From Paractinoplanes rishiriensis (lineage in GTDB: Bacteria > Actinomycetota > Actinomycetes > Mycobacteriales > Micromonosporaceae), in the NCBI RefSeq assembly GCF_016862375.1, contig NZ_BOMV01000069.1, positions 124,001 to 188,000 on the forward strand: DNA of 64,000 nucleotides, read 5' to 3'. The notes under the pieces were generated by a model. That model had not been told where the DNA came from. It did no database searches and worked only from the letters and a program-made list of their open reading frames with translations. Shown here one piece after another: positions 51,234 through 62,231 of this stretch; the first letter of the stretch is position 1, and each line of letters begins with the position of its first letter. The translations under genes and the position numbers were made by a program.

Positions 51234-52493
51234 TCAGAACGCGCCGGTGGCCAGCGCCGCGAGCGCGGTGTGCACCATGACCCGGACGCCGTACCCGATG
51301 CAGCTCTCGTCCACGTCGAAGCCGCCCTGGTGCAGGTCGTGCCGCTCGGCCGAGCCCGGCCGGCCGGTGCCCAGCCGGATCATGGCGCCCGGCACGTGTT
51401 CGAGGTAGAAGGCGAAGTCCTCGCCGCCCATGCTGATCTCGGCCTCGACCACCCGTTCGGCGCCGAGGGCCGCACCGGCCGCGCCGGCCACCACGGCGGC
51501 CGCCATCCGGTCGTTGATCACCGGCGGCACGCCGCGCACGTAGCCGACCTCGGCCCGGGCACCGGTCGGCGCCACCACGTCGTGGATCAGCTTGGTGATC
51601 AGCTCGGGTGCCTCGCGCCAGGCGTCGCGGCTCAGGATGCGGACCGTGCCGCGCAGCTCGCCGCCGGCCGGGATCGCGTTGAAGGCCTCCCCCGCGTGCA
51701 CCGCGCCCCAGACCAGCGAGACGCCGGCCCGCGGGTCGATCCGGCGGTCCAGCAGCGCCGGAACGTCCACGATCACCCGGCCCAGCGCGGACACCAGGTC
51801 GGCGGTCAGGTGCGGGCGGGCGGTGTGCCCGCCGGGACCGCTGAGCCGCACCTCGATGGTGTCGGCGGCGGCCGTGAACGGCCCGGAGCGGACCCCCACG
51901 AGGCCGGCCGGCAGCTGCGGGAAGCAGTGCAGCGCGTAGATCCCCGCGACGTCCTTGAGCGCGCCGGCCTCGATCACCTCGGGCACGCTCGACGGGATGT
52001 GCTCCTCGGCCGGCTGGAAGATCAGCCGGACCCGGCCGGACAGCTCGCCGCGTTCGGCCAGTTGGGCCAGGGCCAGCCCCAGCCCGAGCAGCACGGTGGT
52101 GTGCACGTCGTGCCCGCAGGCGTGGGCCACGCCGTCGACCGTCGAGCGGTACGGCACGTCCTTGGTGTCCTGCAGCGGCAGCGCGTCCAGGTCGGCCCGG
52201 AACGCGATGACCCGGTCGCCCTCGCCGATGTCGCAGATGACCCCGTTGCCCTTGGGCAGCAGCCGCGGGGACAGCCCGGCCACCGCGAGCTCGCGGGCGA
52301 CCAGCGCCGCGGTCTCGAACTCGTGGTGCGAGCGCTCGGGGTGAGCGTGAATGTGCCGACGAATCGCTACGAGCTCCGCGCCGTGCGAGGCGAGCCAGCG
52401 GTCGAGCTGGCCGGGCAGGGGCTCGGCGCCGGGCAGCGGCCCGGGCCACTCCGTCTGGGCCTCTTCTGCAGGCTCCGTCAGAGTAGTAGTCAC
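51234..52493 (-). CDS. M20-family amidohydrolase (hippurate-hydrolase-like)
   Basis: A 419-residue zinc amidohydrolase of the M20D group, which deacylates N-acyl amino acids. Metal and catalytic residues are in FRADLDALPL, DGVAHACGHDVHTTVLLGLG, FQPAEE and SMGGEDFAFY. The dimerisation lid SGPGGHTARPH is typical. The GTG at 52493 follows GGAAACCGAC, a good ribosome-binding site, and overlaps the stop of a possible 62-codon leader frame. In mycobacteria two AmiA/AmiB-type genes of this family lie between Rv3304 and the phosphohexomutase, the same order as here. The exact substrate is unknown. Confidence 0.92.
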   Translation of the reverse strand: MTTTLTEPAEEAQTEWPGPLPGAEPLPGQLDRWLASHGAELVAIRRHIHAHPERSHHEFETAALVARELAVAGLSPRLLPKGNGVICDIGEGDRVIAFRADLDALPLQDTKDVPYRSTVDGVAHACGHDVHTTVLLGLGLALAQLAERGELSGRVRLIFQPAEEHIPSSVPEVIEAGALKDVAGIYALHCFPQLPAGLVGVRSGPFTAAADTIEVRLSGPGGHTARPHLTADLVSALGRVIVDVPALLDRRIDPRAGVSLVWGAVHAGEAFNAIPAGGELRGTVRILSRDAWREAPELITKLIHDVVAPTGARAEVGYVRGVPPVINDRMAAAVVAGAAGAALGAERVVEAEISMGGEDFAFYLEHVPGAMIRLGTGRPGSAERHDLHQGGFDVDESCIGYGVRVMVHTALAALATGAF

Positions 52494-52678
52494 GTCGGTT
52501 TCCGTATCGCTCTCGAAGGTTTGTCGGGTTTTCTGGACGCGCGACAGCTTAGACCCATTTCGGTGACGCTGTGCAACGTCATTCCCGTGTACGCCGAGTT
52601 GCGCCGGGTCACGAATGCCCCGATAAGAGCGCTCGGTGGGGGCGTTGTGATGCTCGGGGTGTCGTCCCAACGGAGCAT
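52490..52678 (-). CDS. Possible 62-residue leader reading frame before the M20 gene
   Basis: On the minus strand a frame starts at ATG 52678, 10 bases after a perfect GGAGGT, and ends in a TGA that overlaps the GTG of the M20 gene (ACGTGA). This is the pattern of translational coupling. The encoded peptide (MLRWDDTPSITTPPPSALIG and on) has no recognised homologue. Its ribosome-binding site is in one arm of the 52685-52724 inverted repeat, so it may be a regulated leader. It could also be chance. Confidence 0.35.
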   Translation of the reverse strand: MLRWDDTPSITTPPPSALIGAFVTRRNSAYTGMTLHSVTEMGLSCRASRKPDKPSRAIRKPT

Positions 52679-52684
52679 CTCGCC

Positions 52685-52724
52685 CATCACCTCCTACAAC
52701 GGGTAACTGATCTCGGAGGTGATG
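52685..52724. promoter_or_regulatory. Inverted repeat of Shine-Dalgarno and anti-Shine-Dalgarno
   Basis: CATCACCTCC and GGAGGTGATG are perfect inverted 10-base copies separated by 20 bases. In RNA of either strand the GGAGGTGAT ribosome-binding sequence would be paired with its own complement, which matches the 3' end of 16S rRNA. On the minus strand it precedes the small leader frame and the M20 gene, so it could switch translation. Confidence 0.5.
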
Positions 52725-52787
52725 CTTTCCACGTTCACACAGGTTACAAAACAGCTAACACACCACGAGTCCGATTCGGGTCTTACC

Positions 52788-54353
52788 TCAGAAACGCTCC
52801 ACCGGGTGGTAGACGCCCCACACGCCACGCAACGTGTGGCATACCTCGCCCACGGTGGCATGTGCACGCAACGCTTCTTTCATCAACGGTAAGACGTTCT
52901 CTGTTCCCTGTGCGGCCTTCGCCAAATCAGCCAGCGCGACCTCGACCGCCGAACCGTCGCGATTCGCCCGCAACTCGGCCAGCCGGGCCACCTGCGCGGC
53001 CTCGATCGCCGGGTCGACCCGCAGCGGCTCGTACCGCTCCTCCTCGTCGGCGGCGAAGCGGTTGACGCCCACCACCACCCGGTCGCCCGCGTCGATCTCG
53101 TTGGCGATCTGGTACGCCGAGGACTCGATCTCCTGCTTCTGGAAGCCCTGCTCGATCGCGTCGACCGCCGAGCCGTACCCGAACACCCGCTCGATCAGCC
53201 CGGTCGCCTGGCGCTCCACCTCGTCGGTCATCGCCTCGATCGCGTACGAGCCGGCGAACGGGTCGACCGTGCCGGTCAGGCCGCTCTCGTAGGCGAGCAC
53301 CTGCTGGGTGCGCAGGGCCAGCCGGGCCGACTTCTCGGTGGGCAGCGCGATCGCCTCGTCGTACGCGTTGGTGTGCAGTGACTGGGTGCCGCCGGCCACC
53401 GCGCCGAGCGCCTGTATCGCCACCCGGACCAGGTTGACCTCGGGCTGCTGGGCGGTCAGCTGCACCCCCGCGGTCTGCGTGTGGAAGCGGAGCATCAGCG
53501 ATTTCGGGTCCTTGGCGCCGAACTCGTCGCGCATGATCCGGGCCCACATCCGGCGGGCCGCGCGGAACTTGGCGATCTCCTCGAGCAGGGTCGTGCGGGC
53601 CACGAAGAAGAACGAGAGCCGGGGCGCGAAATCGTCGACCGCGAGCCCGGCGGCCAGCGCGGCCCGGACGTACTCCATGCCGTTGGCCAGGGTGAACGCG
53701 ATCTCCTGCGCGGGCGACGCACCGGCCTCGGCCATGTGGTAGCCGGAGATCGAAATGGTGTTCCACTTCGGGATCTCGGACCGGCAGTAGGCGAACGTGT
53801 CGGCCACCAGCCGCAGCGAGGGTTTCGGCGGGAAGATGTACGTGCCGCGGGCGATGTACTCCTTCAGGATGTCGTTCTGGATCGTGCCCTGCAGGGCCGC
53901 GCCGGGCACCCCGTGCTCCTCGGCCACCAGCTGATAGAGCAGGAGCAGGACCGAACCGGGCGCGTTGATCGTCATCGAGGTGGACACCTGGTCGAGCGGG
54001 ATGCCGGCGAACAGCTGCCGCATGTCGTCGATCGAGTCGATGGCGACGCCGACCTTGCCCACCTCGCCGTGCGCGATCGGGTCGTCCGAGTCATACCCCA
54101 TCTGGGTGGGCAGGTCGAACGCCACCGAGAGGCCCATGGTGCCGGCCGCGAGCAGCTGGTGATAGCGCGCGTTGGACTCGGCCGCGGTGCCGAAGCCCGC
54201 GTACTGCCGCATGGTCCACGGGCGTTTCGTGTACATCGTCGGGTATACGCCGCGGGTGTACGGGAATTCGCCGGGCGTTCCGATCGCCCCGTCGCCCGTC
54301 ACGTCCGCCGGACCGTAAACCGGCTTGATCTCGAAACCCGACTCTGCGTTCAC
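52788..54353 (-). CDS. Coenzyme B12-dependent acyl-CoA mutase, large (catalytic) subunit
   Basis: A 521-residue TIM-barrel subunit of the methylmalonyl-CoA mutase superfamily, which rearranges the carbon skeleton of acyl-CoAs. Motifs include the start [67 protein letters not shown] and [16 protein letters not shown]. It lacks the C-terminal B12-binding domain of one-piece mutases, so a separate small subunit must exist elsewhere. Tyr41 and Arg169 fall where methylmalonyl-CoA mutase holds the carboxylate. Isobutyryl-CoA mutase has other residues there, so a methylmalonyl-like substrate is likelier. TAGGAT lies 7 bases before the GTG. Confidence 0.9.
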   Translation of the reverse strand: MNAESGFEIKPVYGPADVTGDGAIGTPGEFPYTRGVYPTMYTKRPWTMRQYAGFGTAAESNARYHQLLAAGTMGLSVAFDLPTQMGYDSDDPIAHGEVGKVGVAIDSIDDMRQLFAGIPLDQVSTSMTINAPGSVLLLLYQLVAEEHGVPGAALQGTIQNDILKEYIARGTYIFPPKPSLRLVADTFAYCRSEIPKWNTISISGYHMAEAGASPAQEIAFTLANGMEYVRAALAAGLAVDDFAPRLSFFFVARTTLLEEIAKFRAARRMWARIMRDEFGAKDPKSLMLRFHTQTAGVQLTAQQPEVNLVRVAIQALGAVAGGTQSLHTNAYDEAIALPTEKSARLALRTQQVLAYESGLTGTVDPFAGSYAIEAMTDEVERQATGLIERVFGYGSAVDAIEQGFQKQEIESSAYQIANEIDAGDRVVVGVNRFAADEEERYEPLRVDPAIEAAQVARLAELRANRDGSAVEVALADLAKAAQGTENVLPLMKEALRAHATVGEVCHTLRGVWGVYHPVERF

Positions 54354-54360
54354 GACCCTG

Positions 54361-54366
54361 ATCCTA
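54361..54366 (-). promoter_or_regulatory. Predicted -10 element of the mutase gene
   Basis: On the minus strand TAGGAT precedes the GTG at 54353 with a 7-base spacer. Confidence 0.45.
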
Positions 54367-54547
54367 AATCGCCGTTCAGCCGAATAGCGTGAGGCCTTTT
54401 GCACAGAGAGTCCGATCAGGCGTACGCAGGGCGAAGAAGCCATCACGGTACGTCGAGTTCGGGACAACACCGGCCGCGCGGCTTTCAAATCAGGGGGCGC
54501 AGCGGGCAAGATAGCGTGGTTGGTCGACGGCCCCTACTTCCCCCTCG

Positions 54548-56464
<1,917 letters not shown>

Positions 56465-56492
56465 CCCGCCGGCGCCGTGCTATCAATCCCTG

Positions 56493-58133
56493 ATGGCACC
56501 TGACTTGGTGGAAGCGGCCGAAGCGTGGCTGGCCGACGATCCCGATCCGGCGTCCCGGGCCGAGCTTCGTGCGTTGCTCGACGGGTTGCCCGGCACCGCC
56601 GGCGAACTGCGTGACCGGTTCGCCGGGCCGCTCACCTTCGGCACCGCCGGGCTGCGCGGACGGCTGCGGGCCGGGCCCAACGGGATGAACCTCGCGGTGG
56701 TCACCCGGGCCGCGGCGGGGCTGGTCGGCTGGCTGGCCGAGCAGGGCGGCACCGGCCCGCTGGTGATCGGATACGACGCCCGGCACGGTTCCCGGGCGTT
56801 CGCCGAGCAGACCGCGCGGGTGACCACCGGCGCCGGCCGGGAGGCCCTGGTCCTGCCCGGCGTGCTGCCCACGCCCGTGCTGGCGTACGCGGTGCGCGCG
56901 CTGGACGCGGTGGCCGGCGTGATGGTGACCGCGAGCCACAACCCGCCGCAGGACAACGGGTACAAGGTCTATCTGGGCCGGCAGTTGGGTGGCCCGGCCG
57001 GCGACGGCGCGCAGATCGTCCCGCCGGCCGACACCGGGATCGAGGCCGCCATCCGGGCGGTCGGCACGCTTGCCGAGGTGCCGCTCGGCGACCCGGGCAC
57101 GGTGCTCGACCCCAAGGTCGCCGATGACTACGTCGACCGGGCCGCGGGGGTGATCGGGGACGGCCCGCGCGACCTGCGGATCGCGTACACGCCGCTGCAC
57201 GGCGTCGGCGGGCAGGTGCTGGCCGCCGCGTTCGAGCGGGCCGGCTTCGGCGCCCCGGCCGTGGTCGTCGACCAGGCCGAACCCGACCCGGCCTTCCCCA
57301 CCGTCTCGTTCCCCAACCCGGAGGAGCCCGGCGCGCTGGACCGGCTGGTGGCGCTGGCCACCGAAACGGGCGCCGACCTGGCGATCGCCAACGACCCGGA
57401 CGCCGATCGCTGCGCGATCATGTTCCCGGCCCCGGCCGGTGACTGGCGCCCGGCCACCGGCGACGAGCTGGGCGTGCTGCTCGCCGACCACCTGATGCGG
57501 CGCGGCCGGCCCGGCGTCTTCACCACCACGATCGTGTCGTCGTCGCTGCTCGGCGTCATGTGCGCGGCCCGCGAGGTGCCGTACGCCGAGACCCTCACCG
57601 GGTTCAAGTGGATCGTCCGGGGCGCGGCCGACCTGGCCTTCGGCTACGAGGAGGCGCTCGGCTACTGCGTGGCGCCCGACCTGGTGCGCGACAAGGACGG
57701 CATCACCGCGGCGCTGCTGATCGCCGAACTGGCCGCGGCGCTGAAGGCCGAGGGCCGCTCGCTCGGCGACCGGCTCGACGAGATCTACGCCGAGTTCGGG
57801 GTGTTCCGCACCAGCCAGCTGTCGGTCCGGGTGGACGATCTCGCCGAGATCACCCGGGCCATGCACCGGGTGCGGGACAACCCGCCGGACCGGCTGCTCG
57901 GCGACGAGGTCACCGCGGTCCAGGACCGGTTGCCCGAGGCCGACGTGCTCACCCTGCGCACCGGCCGGGCGCGGGTGGTGATCCGCCCGTCCGGCACCGA
58001 GCCGAAGCTCAAGGCGTACCTCGAGGTGGTCGAGCCGGTGCGCGACGGCGATGTCGCCGCGGCCCGCCTCCGGGCCGGGGCCGCTCTCGACGAGGGCCTC
58101 CGACCGGAGATCGCCGCCGCGTTGGGTCTTTAA
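56493..58133 (+). CDS. pmmB: Phospho-sugar mutase (phosphoglucomutase/phosphomannomutase)
   Basis: A 546-residue alpha-D-phosphohexomutase that interconverts the 1- and 6-phosphates of glucose, mannose or similar sugars. The active-site serine is Ser148 in VMVTASHNPPQDNGYKVY, the metal loop is AIANDPDADRCAI, the sugar-binding loop is GYEEALGYCV, and the phosphate-binding loop is IRPSGTEPKLKAYLE. The early FGTAGLRGRLRAGPNGMN fits the large PmmB/PGM subgroup, as in Rv3308. Its products feed nucleotide-sugar synthesis, possibly for the surface polymer operon downstream. It starts 28 bases after the kinase stop and its end overlaps the convergent GOLPH3 gene by 4 bases. Confidence 0.94.
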   Translation: MAPDLVEAAEAWLADDPDPASRAELRALLDGLPGTAGELRDRFAGPLTFGTAGLRGRLRAGPNGMNLAVVTRAAAGLVGWLAEQGGTGPLVIGYDARHGSRAFAEQTARVTTGAGREALVLPGVLPTPVLAYAVRALDAVAGVMVTASHNPPQDNGYKVYLGRQLGGPAGDGAQIVPPADTGIEAAIRAVGTLAEVPLGDPGTVLDPKVADDYVDRAAGVIGDGPRDLRIAYTPLHGVGGQVLAAAFERAGFGAPAVVVDQAEPDPAFPTVSFPNPEEPGALDRLVALATETGADLAIANDPDADRCAIMFPAPAGDWRPATGDELGVLLADHLMRRGRPGVFTTTIVSSSLLGVMCAAREVPYAETLTGFKWIVRGAADLAFGYEEALGYCVAPDLVRDKDGITAALLIAELAAALKAEGRSLGDRLDEIYAEFGVFRTSQLSVRVDDLAEITRAMHRVRDNPPDRLLGDEVTAVQDRLPEADVLTLRTGRARVVIRPSGTEPKLKAYLEVVEPVRDGDVAAARLRAGAALDEGLRPEIAAALGL

Positions 58134-58813
58134 ACGGTCTTGGGATTGCCCAGGGCGGCCTGGATGGCCTTGCCCAGGGTGGCGACCACCAGAGCCACGC
58201 TGGGGCGCACGATCGAGTCCTCCAGGTTGGCGTTGCCGGAGAAGCCCGCCCCGGCCGCGATCTGCTCGAGCCGCTCGTGCGCCTTGGCCGCCTCCTCCTC
58301 GGACAGCCGCAGCGCCGGTTCCATCCGGGTGGCGCAGAGCAGGGTGGCCAGCGCAGCCGTCCGCTCGTCACAGAGGCCGTCGGCGGTCAGCGCCTCGGCC
58401 AGCCGCTGCCGGATCTCGGCCTCGAACGCCGGGTCGGTGGTGGGGTAGCGGTGCACGTGGATATGCCCGAGCTGGGTCTCGTCCACGTCCTGCACCACGC
58501 CGCGGGCCACCAGATCTTCCAGGACCCGGCTGCGCAGCCGGTGCCGCAGGCGCTGAAGCCACTGCGCCGGCGTGTGCGGTTCGTCCTCGGCGGCCTTGGC
58601 CAGGACCGCGTCGGCGATCGGCTCACCGATCGGGGTCGCGTCAATGATCTTGAGGTAGCCGTCGACATAGGCCACGCGTCCCGCCAAGGCAAGATCGACC
58701 AGCACGGCCGCGGACATGCCGAGGTCGAGTCCGATGCGGGAACCGGTCGCCTTACCGGTCTGGTCGTCGTAGGCGAGGAGGAGTAACTCCTCCGCGAGCG
58801 GAATGGAGGTCAT
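58130..58813 (-). CDS. GOLPH3/VPS74-family (GPP34) protein
   Basis: A 227-residue protein of the GPP34 family, whose eukaryotic members bind phosphatidylinositol 4-phosphate on Golgi membranes. The bacterial proteins, frequent in actinomycetes, have no known role. Diagnostic parts are the start IPLAEELLLLAYDDQTGKAT, DLGMSAAVLVDLALAGRVAYVDGYLKIID, then LRHRLRSRVLEDLVARGVV and the late ERTAALATLLCATRM helix. The ATG at 58813 has TATCGT 8 bases upstream. It lies next to cell-surface polymer genes, but no link is proven. Confidence 0.9.
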   Translation of the reverse strand: MTSIPLAEELLLLAYDDQTGKATGSRIGLDLGMSAAVLVDLALAGRVAYVDGYLKIIDATPIGEPIADAVLAKAAEDEPHTPAQWLQRLRHRLRSRVLEDLVARGVVQDVDETQLGHIHVHRYPTTDPAFEAEIRQRLAEALTADGLCDERTAALATLLCATRMEPALRLSEEEAAKAHERLEQIAAGAGFSGNANLEDSIVRPSVALVVATLGKAIQAALGNPKTV

Positions 58814-58896
58814 GGCTCGCAACGATAGTGCGCCCGCGCACATCTCGCCGATCGCCAGGTCGGCTAATTCCGCTTCGCGCCCACCCGGCGCTAATG

Positions 58897-59997
58897 TCAG
58901 GAACGCGTGCTCAGGCCGGCCATCACATCCATGATCTGCGGGGCCGTGGTGCCGTCGCCGTACGGGTTGGCGATCGCTGCCATCCGCCGGTACTCGACCT
59001 CGTCGTCGAGCAGCCGGCAGGCCTCCCGCACGATGTCGTCCCGGCCGGTGCCCACCAGCCGCAGGGTGCCCGCGTCGACGCCCTCCGGCCGCTCGGTGGT
59101 GTCCCGCAGCACCAGCACCGGCTTGCCCAGGCTGGGTGCCTCCTCCTGGATGCCGCCGCTGTCGGTCATCACCAGGTACGAGTGGGCCAGCATGTTGTGG
59201 AAGTCGGTGGTGCCGAGCGGCTCGATGATCCGGATCGCGTCGGCGGTGAGGTACTGGTCGGCGGCCTGCCGGACCACCGGGTTCATGTGGATCGGGTAGA
59301 CCAGCCGGTGGGTGTCGCCGTACTTGATCGCCACGTCGTTGATCGCCGCGAAGATCTGGCTGAGCTCGGAGATGTTCTCCCGGCGGTGCACGGTGATCAG
59401 GATCAGCTTGCGATCGCCCGCCTCGTCGAGCACCGGGTGCCGGAAGTCGTCCTTGATCGTGTACTTGAGCATGTCGATCGCGGTGTTGCCGACCACGAAG
59501 ATGCGCTCCGGGTTTTTGCCCTCGCGCTCCAGGTTGGCCCGGGTCACCTCGGTGGGGGTGAAGTGGTAGTCGGCCAGCACGCCGGTGATCTGCCGGTTCA
59601 TCTCCTCGGGGAACGGGGAGAACTTGTTGTACGTACGCAGGCCGGCCTCGACGTGCGACAGCGGCACCTGCCGGTACAGCGAGATCAGGCTGCCGGCCAG
59701 CGTGGTCGAGGTGTCGCCGTGCACGAAGAGGTGATCGGGCCGGACCCGGTCCACCACCTCGTCCAGCGGGCCCAGGGTGCGGGCCAGGATCTCGGCGAGG
59801 CTCTGCTGATGGGTCATGACCTTGAGGTCGAAGTCGACCGTCACGCCCATCTCGTCCAGCAACTGGTCGAGCATCTCGCGGTGCTGGCCGGTGTTCACGA
59901 TCGTCACGTCGTGCTGCCGGCGCTGCGCCTCCATGATCACCGGGTACAGCTTGATGAACTCGGGACGGGTCCCGAAGACGAACATCATCCTGCTCAC
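58897..59997 (-). CDS. wecB: UDP-N-acetylglucosamine 2-epimerase (non-hydrolysing)
   Basis: WecB/MnaA converts UDP-GlcNAc to UDP-ManNAc, used for linkage units of teichoic acids and for capsules. The 366-residue protein has MMFVFGTRPEFIKLYPVIMEA, VHGDTSTTLAGSLISLYRQ, SHVEAGLRTYNKFSPFPEEMNR, ITVHRRENISE and VMTDSGGIQEEAPSLGKPVLVLRDTTERPE, all catalytic or UDP-binding blocks. The GTG at 59997 overlaps the stop of the upstream transferase gene (GTGA), so translation is coupled. It is the last gene of a three-gene operon with the bifunctional transferase and the Stealth protein. Confidence 0.95.
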   Translation of the reverse strand: MSRMMFVFGTRPEFIKLYPVIMEAQRRQHDVTIVNTGQHREMLDQLLDEMGVTVDFDLKVMTHQQSLAEILARTLGPLDEVVDRVRPDHLFVHGDTSTTLAGSLISLYRQVPLSHVEAGLRTYNKFSPFPEEMNRQITGVLADYHFTPTEVTRANLEREGKNPERIFVVGNTAIDMLKYTIKDDFRHPVLDEAGDRKLILITVHRRENISELSQIFAAINDVAIKYGDTHRLVYPIHMNPVVRQAADQYLTADAIRIIEPLGTTDFHNMLAHSYLVMTDSGGIQEEAPSLGKPVLVLRDTTERPEGVDAGTLRLVGTGRDDIVREACRLLDDEVEYRRMAAIANPYGDGTTAPQIMDVMAGLSTRS

Positions 59998-62231
59998 TTG
60001 GTGTTCCTCTCCAGGACCGCCTCGATGATCCGCTTGCAGTTCTGCCCGTCGTCGCCGAACGCGAAGAACGCGTCGGCCTGCTCGAGCTTCTCCGGCTCGG
60101 ACCGGAACTCCCGGCCGGCCGCCGCCAACACCGCGTCGACGACCGCTTCCGGGGTCTCCACCCGGTAGCCGAGTTCGCCGTACAGGTCGAGGTCGGCACC
60201 GGAGTTGGTGCTGTGCTTGCGGGTCTCCGGGAAGGTGAAGTAGACCACCGGGCGGCGCAGGTAGAGGACGTCGAACGAGATCGACGAGTAGTCGGTGACC
60301 AGCATCTGCGCCTCGGACAGCAGGTCGGCGAAGCTGATCACGTCCTCGTACCGGATCACCTTGACCTGCTCGGTCTCGCGGAAGCAGTTCGCGAACTGGC
60401 TGAGGCTGGAGTGCAGCACGAACTTGAGGTGCAGGCCGGCCGCGGCGAGCGTCTCGTGCAGCCGTGGGTCGTAGATCAGTTTCTGCCAGTTGATGAAGAA
60501 CTCGGAGGTGCGGAACTCCTGCTCGTCGACCTCCGCGAGGAAGTTGCGCCAGGTGGGGCTGACCAGGATGTAGTCGCCGGCCCGCCGCTCCAGCCGGTCG
60601 TGCCGGGCCAGGCCGGTGAGCTTGAGCGCCTGCGGGGTCAGGTTGTACCGCACGTTGTTGAGCAGGCCGTCGTACTCGCGCTGCGCCGACGAGCAGAAGG
60701 TGTGGTACTTCTTCGCACCCAGCCAGCCGGACAGATCGGAGCGGATGATGCCGTGCTGGAGGAAGTTCAGCTTGTAGCGCGGCTTGCCGGTGTCGCCGCC
60801 GAACTCGGTCCACGGCGTGATGATGACGTCGTCCACATGCGAGGCGAAGAAGTGCTCGCAGTTGTAGAGCAGCCGCCACTGGGCGACGGTGTTGTACTCC
60901 ACGACGTTGAAGCCGTCGGCCACCAGCCGGTCCCAGTCCGGGCAGTCCCGCCGGATCACGAACGCGATCTTGTCGTGGATCTTGTTGGCCCGGACGTAGC
61001 GGTAGAGCGCCTCGGCGTTGTCCGACGCCTTGTCCCGGCGGTCCATGAAGACCCAGTAGCCGTTCGCCGTACCGGACAGATTTTTGCGGACCCGGCTGGC
61101 CCAGACCTTGCCGAGACCGCGCTCGCGCACCACCCGGCGGCCCAGACCGATCGCCCGGGTGGCCTTCATGCCCAGCTTGACCGGCCGGGCCTCGAGGATC
61201 TTGAGCTCCTTGGCCTGGAGGCGGTTGCGCCGGGCCAGGCCGCGGGCCCGGTGGTCCATGAAGAACAGCATCAGCTGGCTGTACTTGCGGTCCCGCAGCA
61301 ACTCGATGATGCGGTGGTCGGTGGCGTTCGTGGTGAGCAGCAGCCGGTCGAACCCGAACGACTCGCACGCCTTGCGGGTCAGGTCGAGCGCGGAGTCGGT
61401 GAGCTCGGGGTCGAGCAAGAGCAACTTCGGGAAATAGAAGGTACGCAGCAGCGCCGCGACCCGGTACGCCACGATCGCCTCGCTGAAGTACACCGAGAGC
61501 GCGTCGTCGAGGCCCGCGAAAATGGGCTCGAGATCCTCGTACACCTTCAGTCTGATCTTGCTGGTGATGCTGCCGGTGCGGGCCACCGTGTAGAGGTAGA
61601 CGACGTCGTTGATCTTGGTGATCTTGCGGCACAGGAACAGGAACTTCTTGTCGAAGATCTCGTCCTCACTGCTGCTGACGCCCTCCAGGAAGCGCAGCCC
61701 GTACTCCTCGATCAGATCCCGCCGGTAGATCGTCTTGAGGATGACCGGGCGCTGCGAGAGCAGGTCCAGCTTGATCGCATAGTTGTCCTGGTTGACGTAC
61801 GGCTTGTCGGCGATCCAGTCGACCCAGACCTTGCTCTCCGGGCCCTGCTTCTCCTTGACCCCGTAGCGGGTGGCGATCACCACGTCGCTCTGGTGCTTCT
61901 CGATGGTCTTGAACAGCTTGCTGTAGCCGTCCTTGTGGATCCGGTCGTCCGGGTCCATGAAGATGACGTACTCGCCACGCGCCCGGTCGAGGCCGGCGTT
62001 GCGGGGCCGGCCGGGCCCGCCGGAGCCCTTGTCGAACCGGAGCGGGAAGAAGTTGTCCGGGTACTGGCGGCGGTACCGCTCGATGATCTCCCAGGTGCCG
62101 TCGGTGGAGCCGTCGTCGACCGGGATCACCTCGAAATTGGCGAACTCCGACTGCTTGACGATCGACTGGAACGCGTCATCGATGAAGGCTTCGACGTTGT
62201 AACACGCCAAAATGATCGAAACCCTGAACAA
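59994..62231 (-). CDS. Bifunctional GT2 glycosyltransferase / CDP-glycerol glycerophosphotransferase
   Basis: A 745-residue two-domain enzyme. Residues 1-330 form a GT-A family 2 transferase: SIILACYNVEAFIDDAFQSI, VIPVDDGSTDGTWEI and FMDPDDRIHKDG (DxD). Residues about 380-745 form a TagB/TagF-like CDP-glycerol:glycerophosphotransferase: YWVFMDRRDKASDNAEALYR, FLQHGIIRSDLSGWLG, ILVSPTWRNFLAE, VTDYSSISFDVLYLRRPVVYF. Such fusions build teichoic acid-like poly(sugar-glycerol phosphate) on the cytoplasmic face. The TTG at 62231 has GGAGGAG 6 bases upstream and abuts the stop of the Stealth gene. The actual donor sugar is unknown. Confidence 0.92.
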   Translation of the reverse strand: MFRVSIILACYNVEAFIDDAFQSIVKQSEFANFEVIPVDDGSTDGTWEIIERYRRQYPDNFFPLRFDKGSGGPGRPRNAGLDRARGEYVIFMDPDDRIHKDGYSKLFKTIEKHQSDVVIATRYGVKEKQGPESKVWVDWIADKPYVNQDNYAIKLDLLSQRPVILKTIYRRDLIEEYGLRFLEGVSSSEDEIFDKKFLFLCRKITKINDVVYLYTVARTGSITSKIRLKVYEDLEPIFAGLDDALSVYFSEAIVAYRVAALLRTFYFPKLLLLDPELTDSALDLTRKACESFGFDRLLLTTNATDHRIIELLRDRKYSQLMLFFMDHRARGLARRNRLQAKELKILEARPVKLGMKATRAIGLGRRVVRERGLGKVWASRVRKNLSGTANGYWVFMDRRDKASDNAEALYRYVRANKIHDKIAFVIRRDCPDWDRLVADGFNVVEYNTVAQWRLLYNCEHFFASHVDDVIITPWTEFGGDTGKPRYKLNFLQHGIIRSDLSGWLGAKKYHTFCSSAQREYDGLLNNVRYNLTPQALKLTGLARHDRLERRAGDYILVSPTWRNFLAEVDEQEFRTSEFFINWQKLIYDPRLHETLAAAGLHLKFVLHSSLSQFANCFRETEQVKVIRYEDVISFADLLSEAQMLVTDYSSISFDVLYLRRPVVYFTFPETRKHSTNSGADLDLYGELGYRVETPEAVVDAVLAAAGREFRSEPEKLEQADAFFAFGDDGQNCKRIIEAVLERNTK

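Noticed and set aside
52788-54353. Cobalamin riboswitch near the B12-dependent mutase
   Set aside because: The 194-base gap upstream of the mutase start (54354-54547) shows no B12-box-like segment, and a TAGGAT element suggests a leaderless start.
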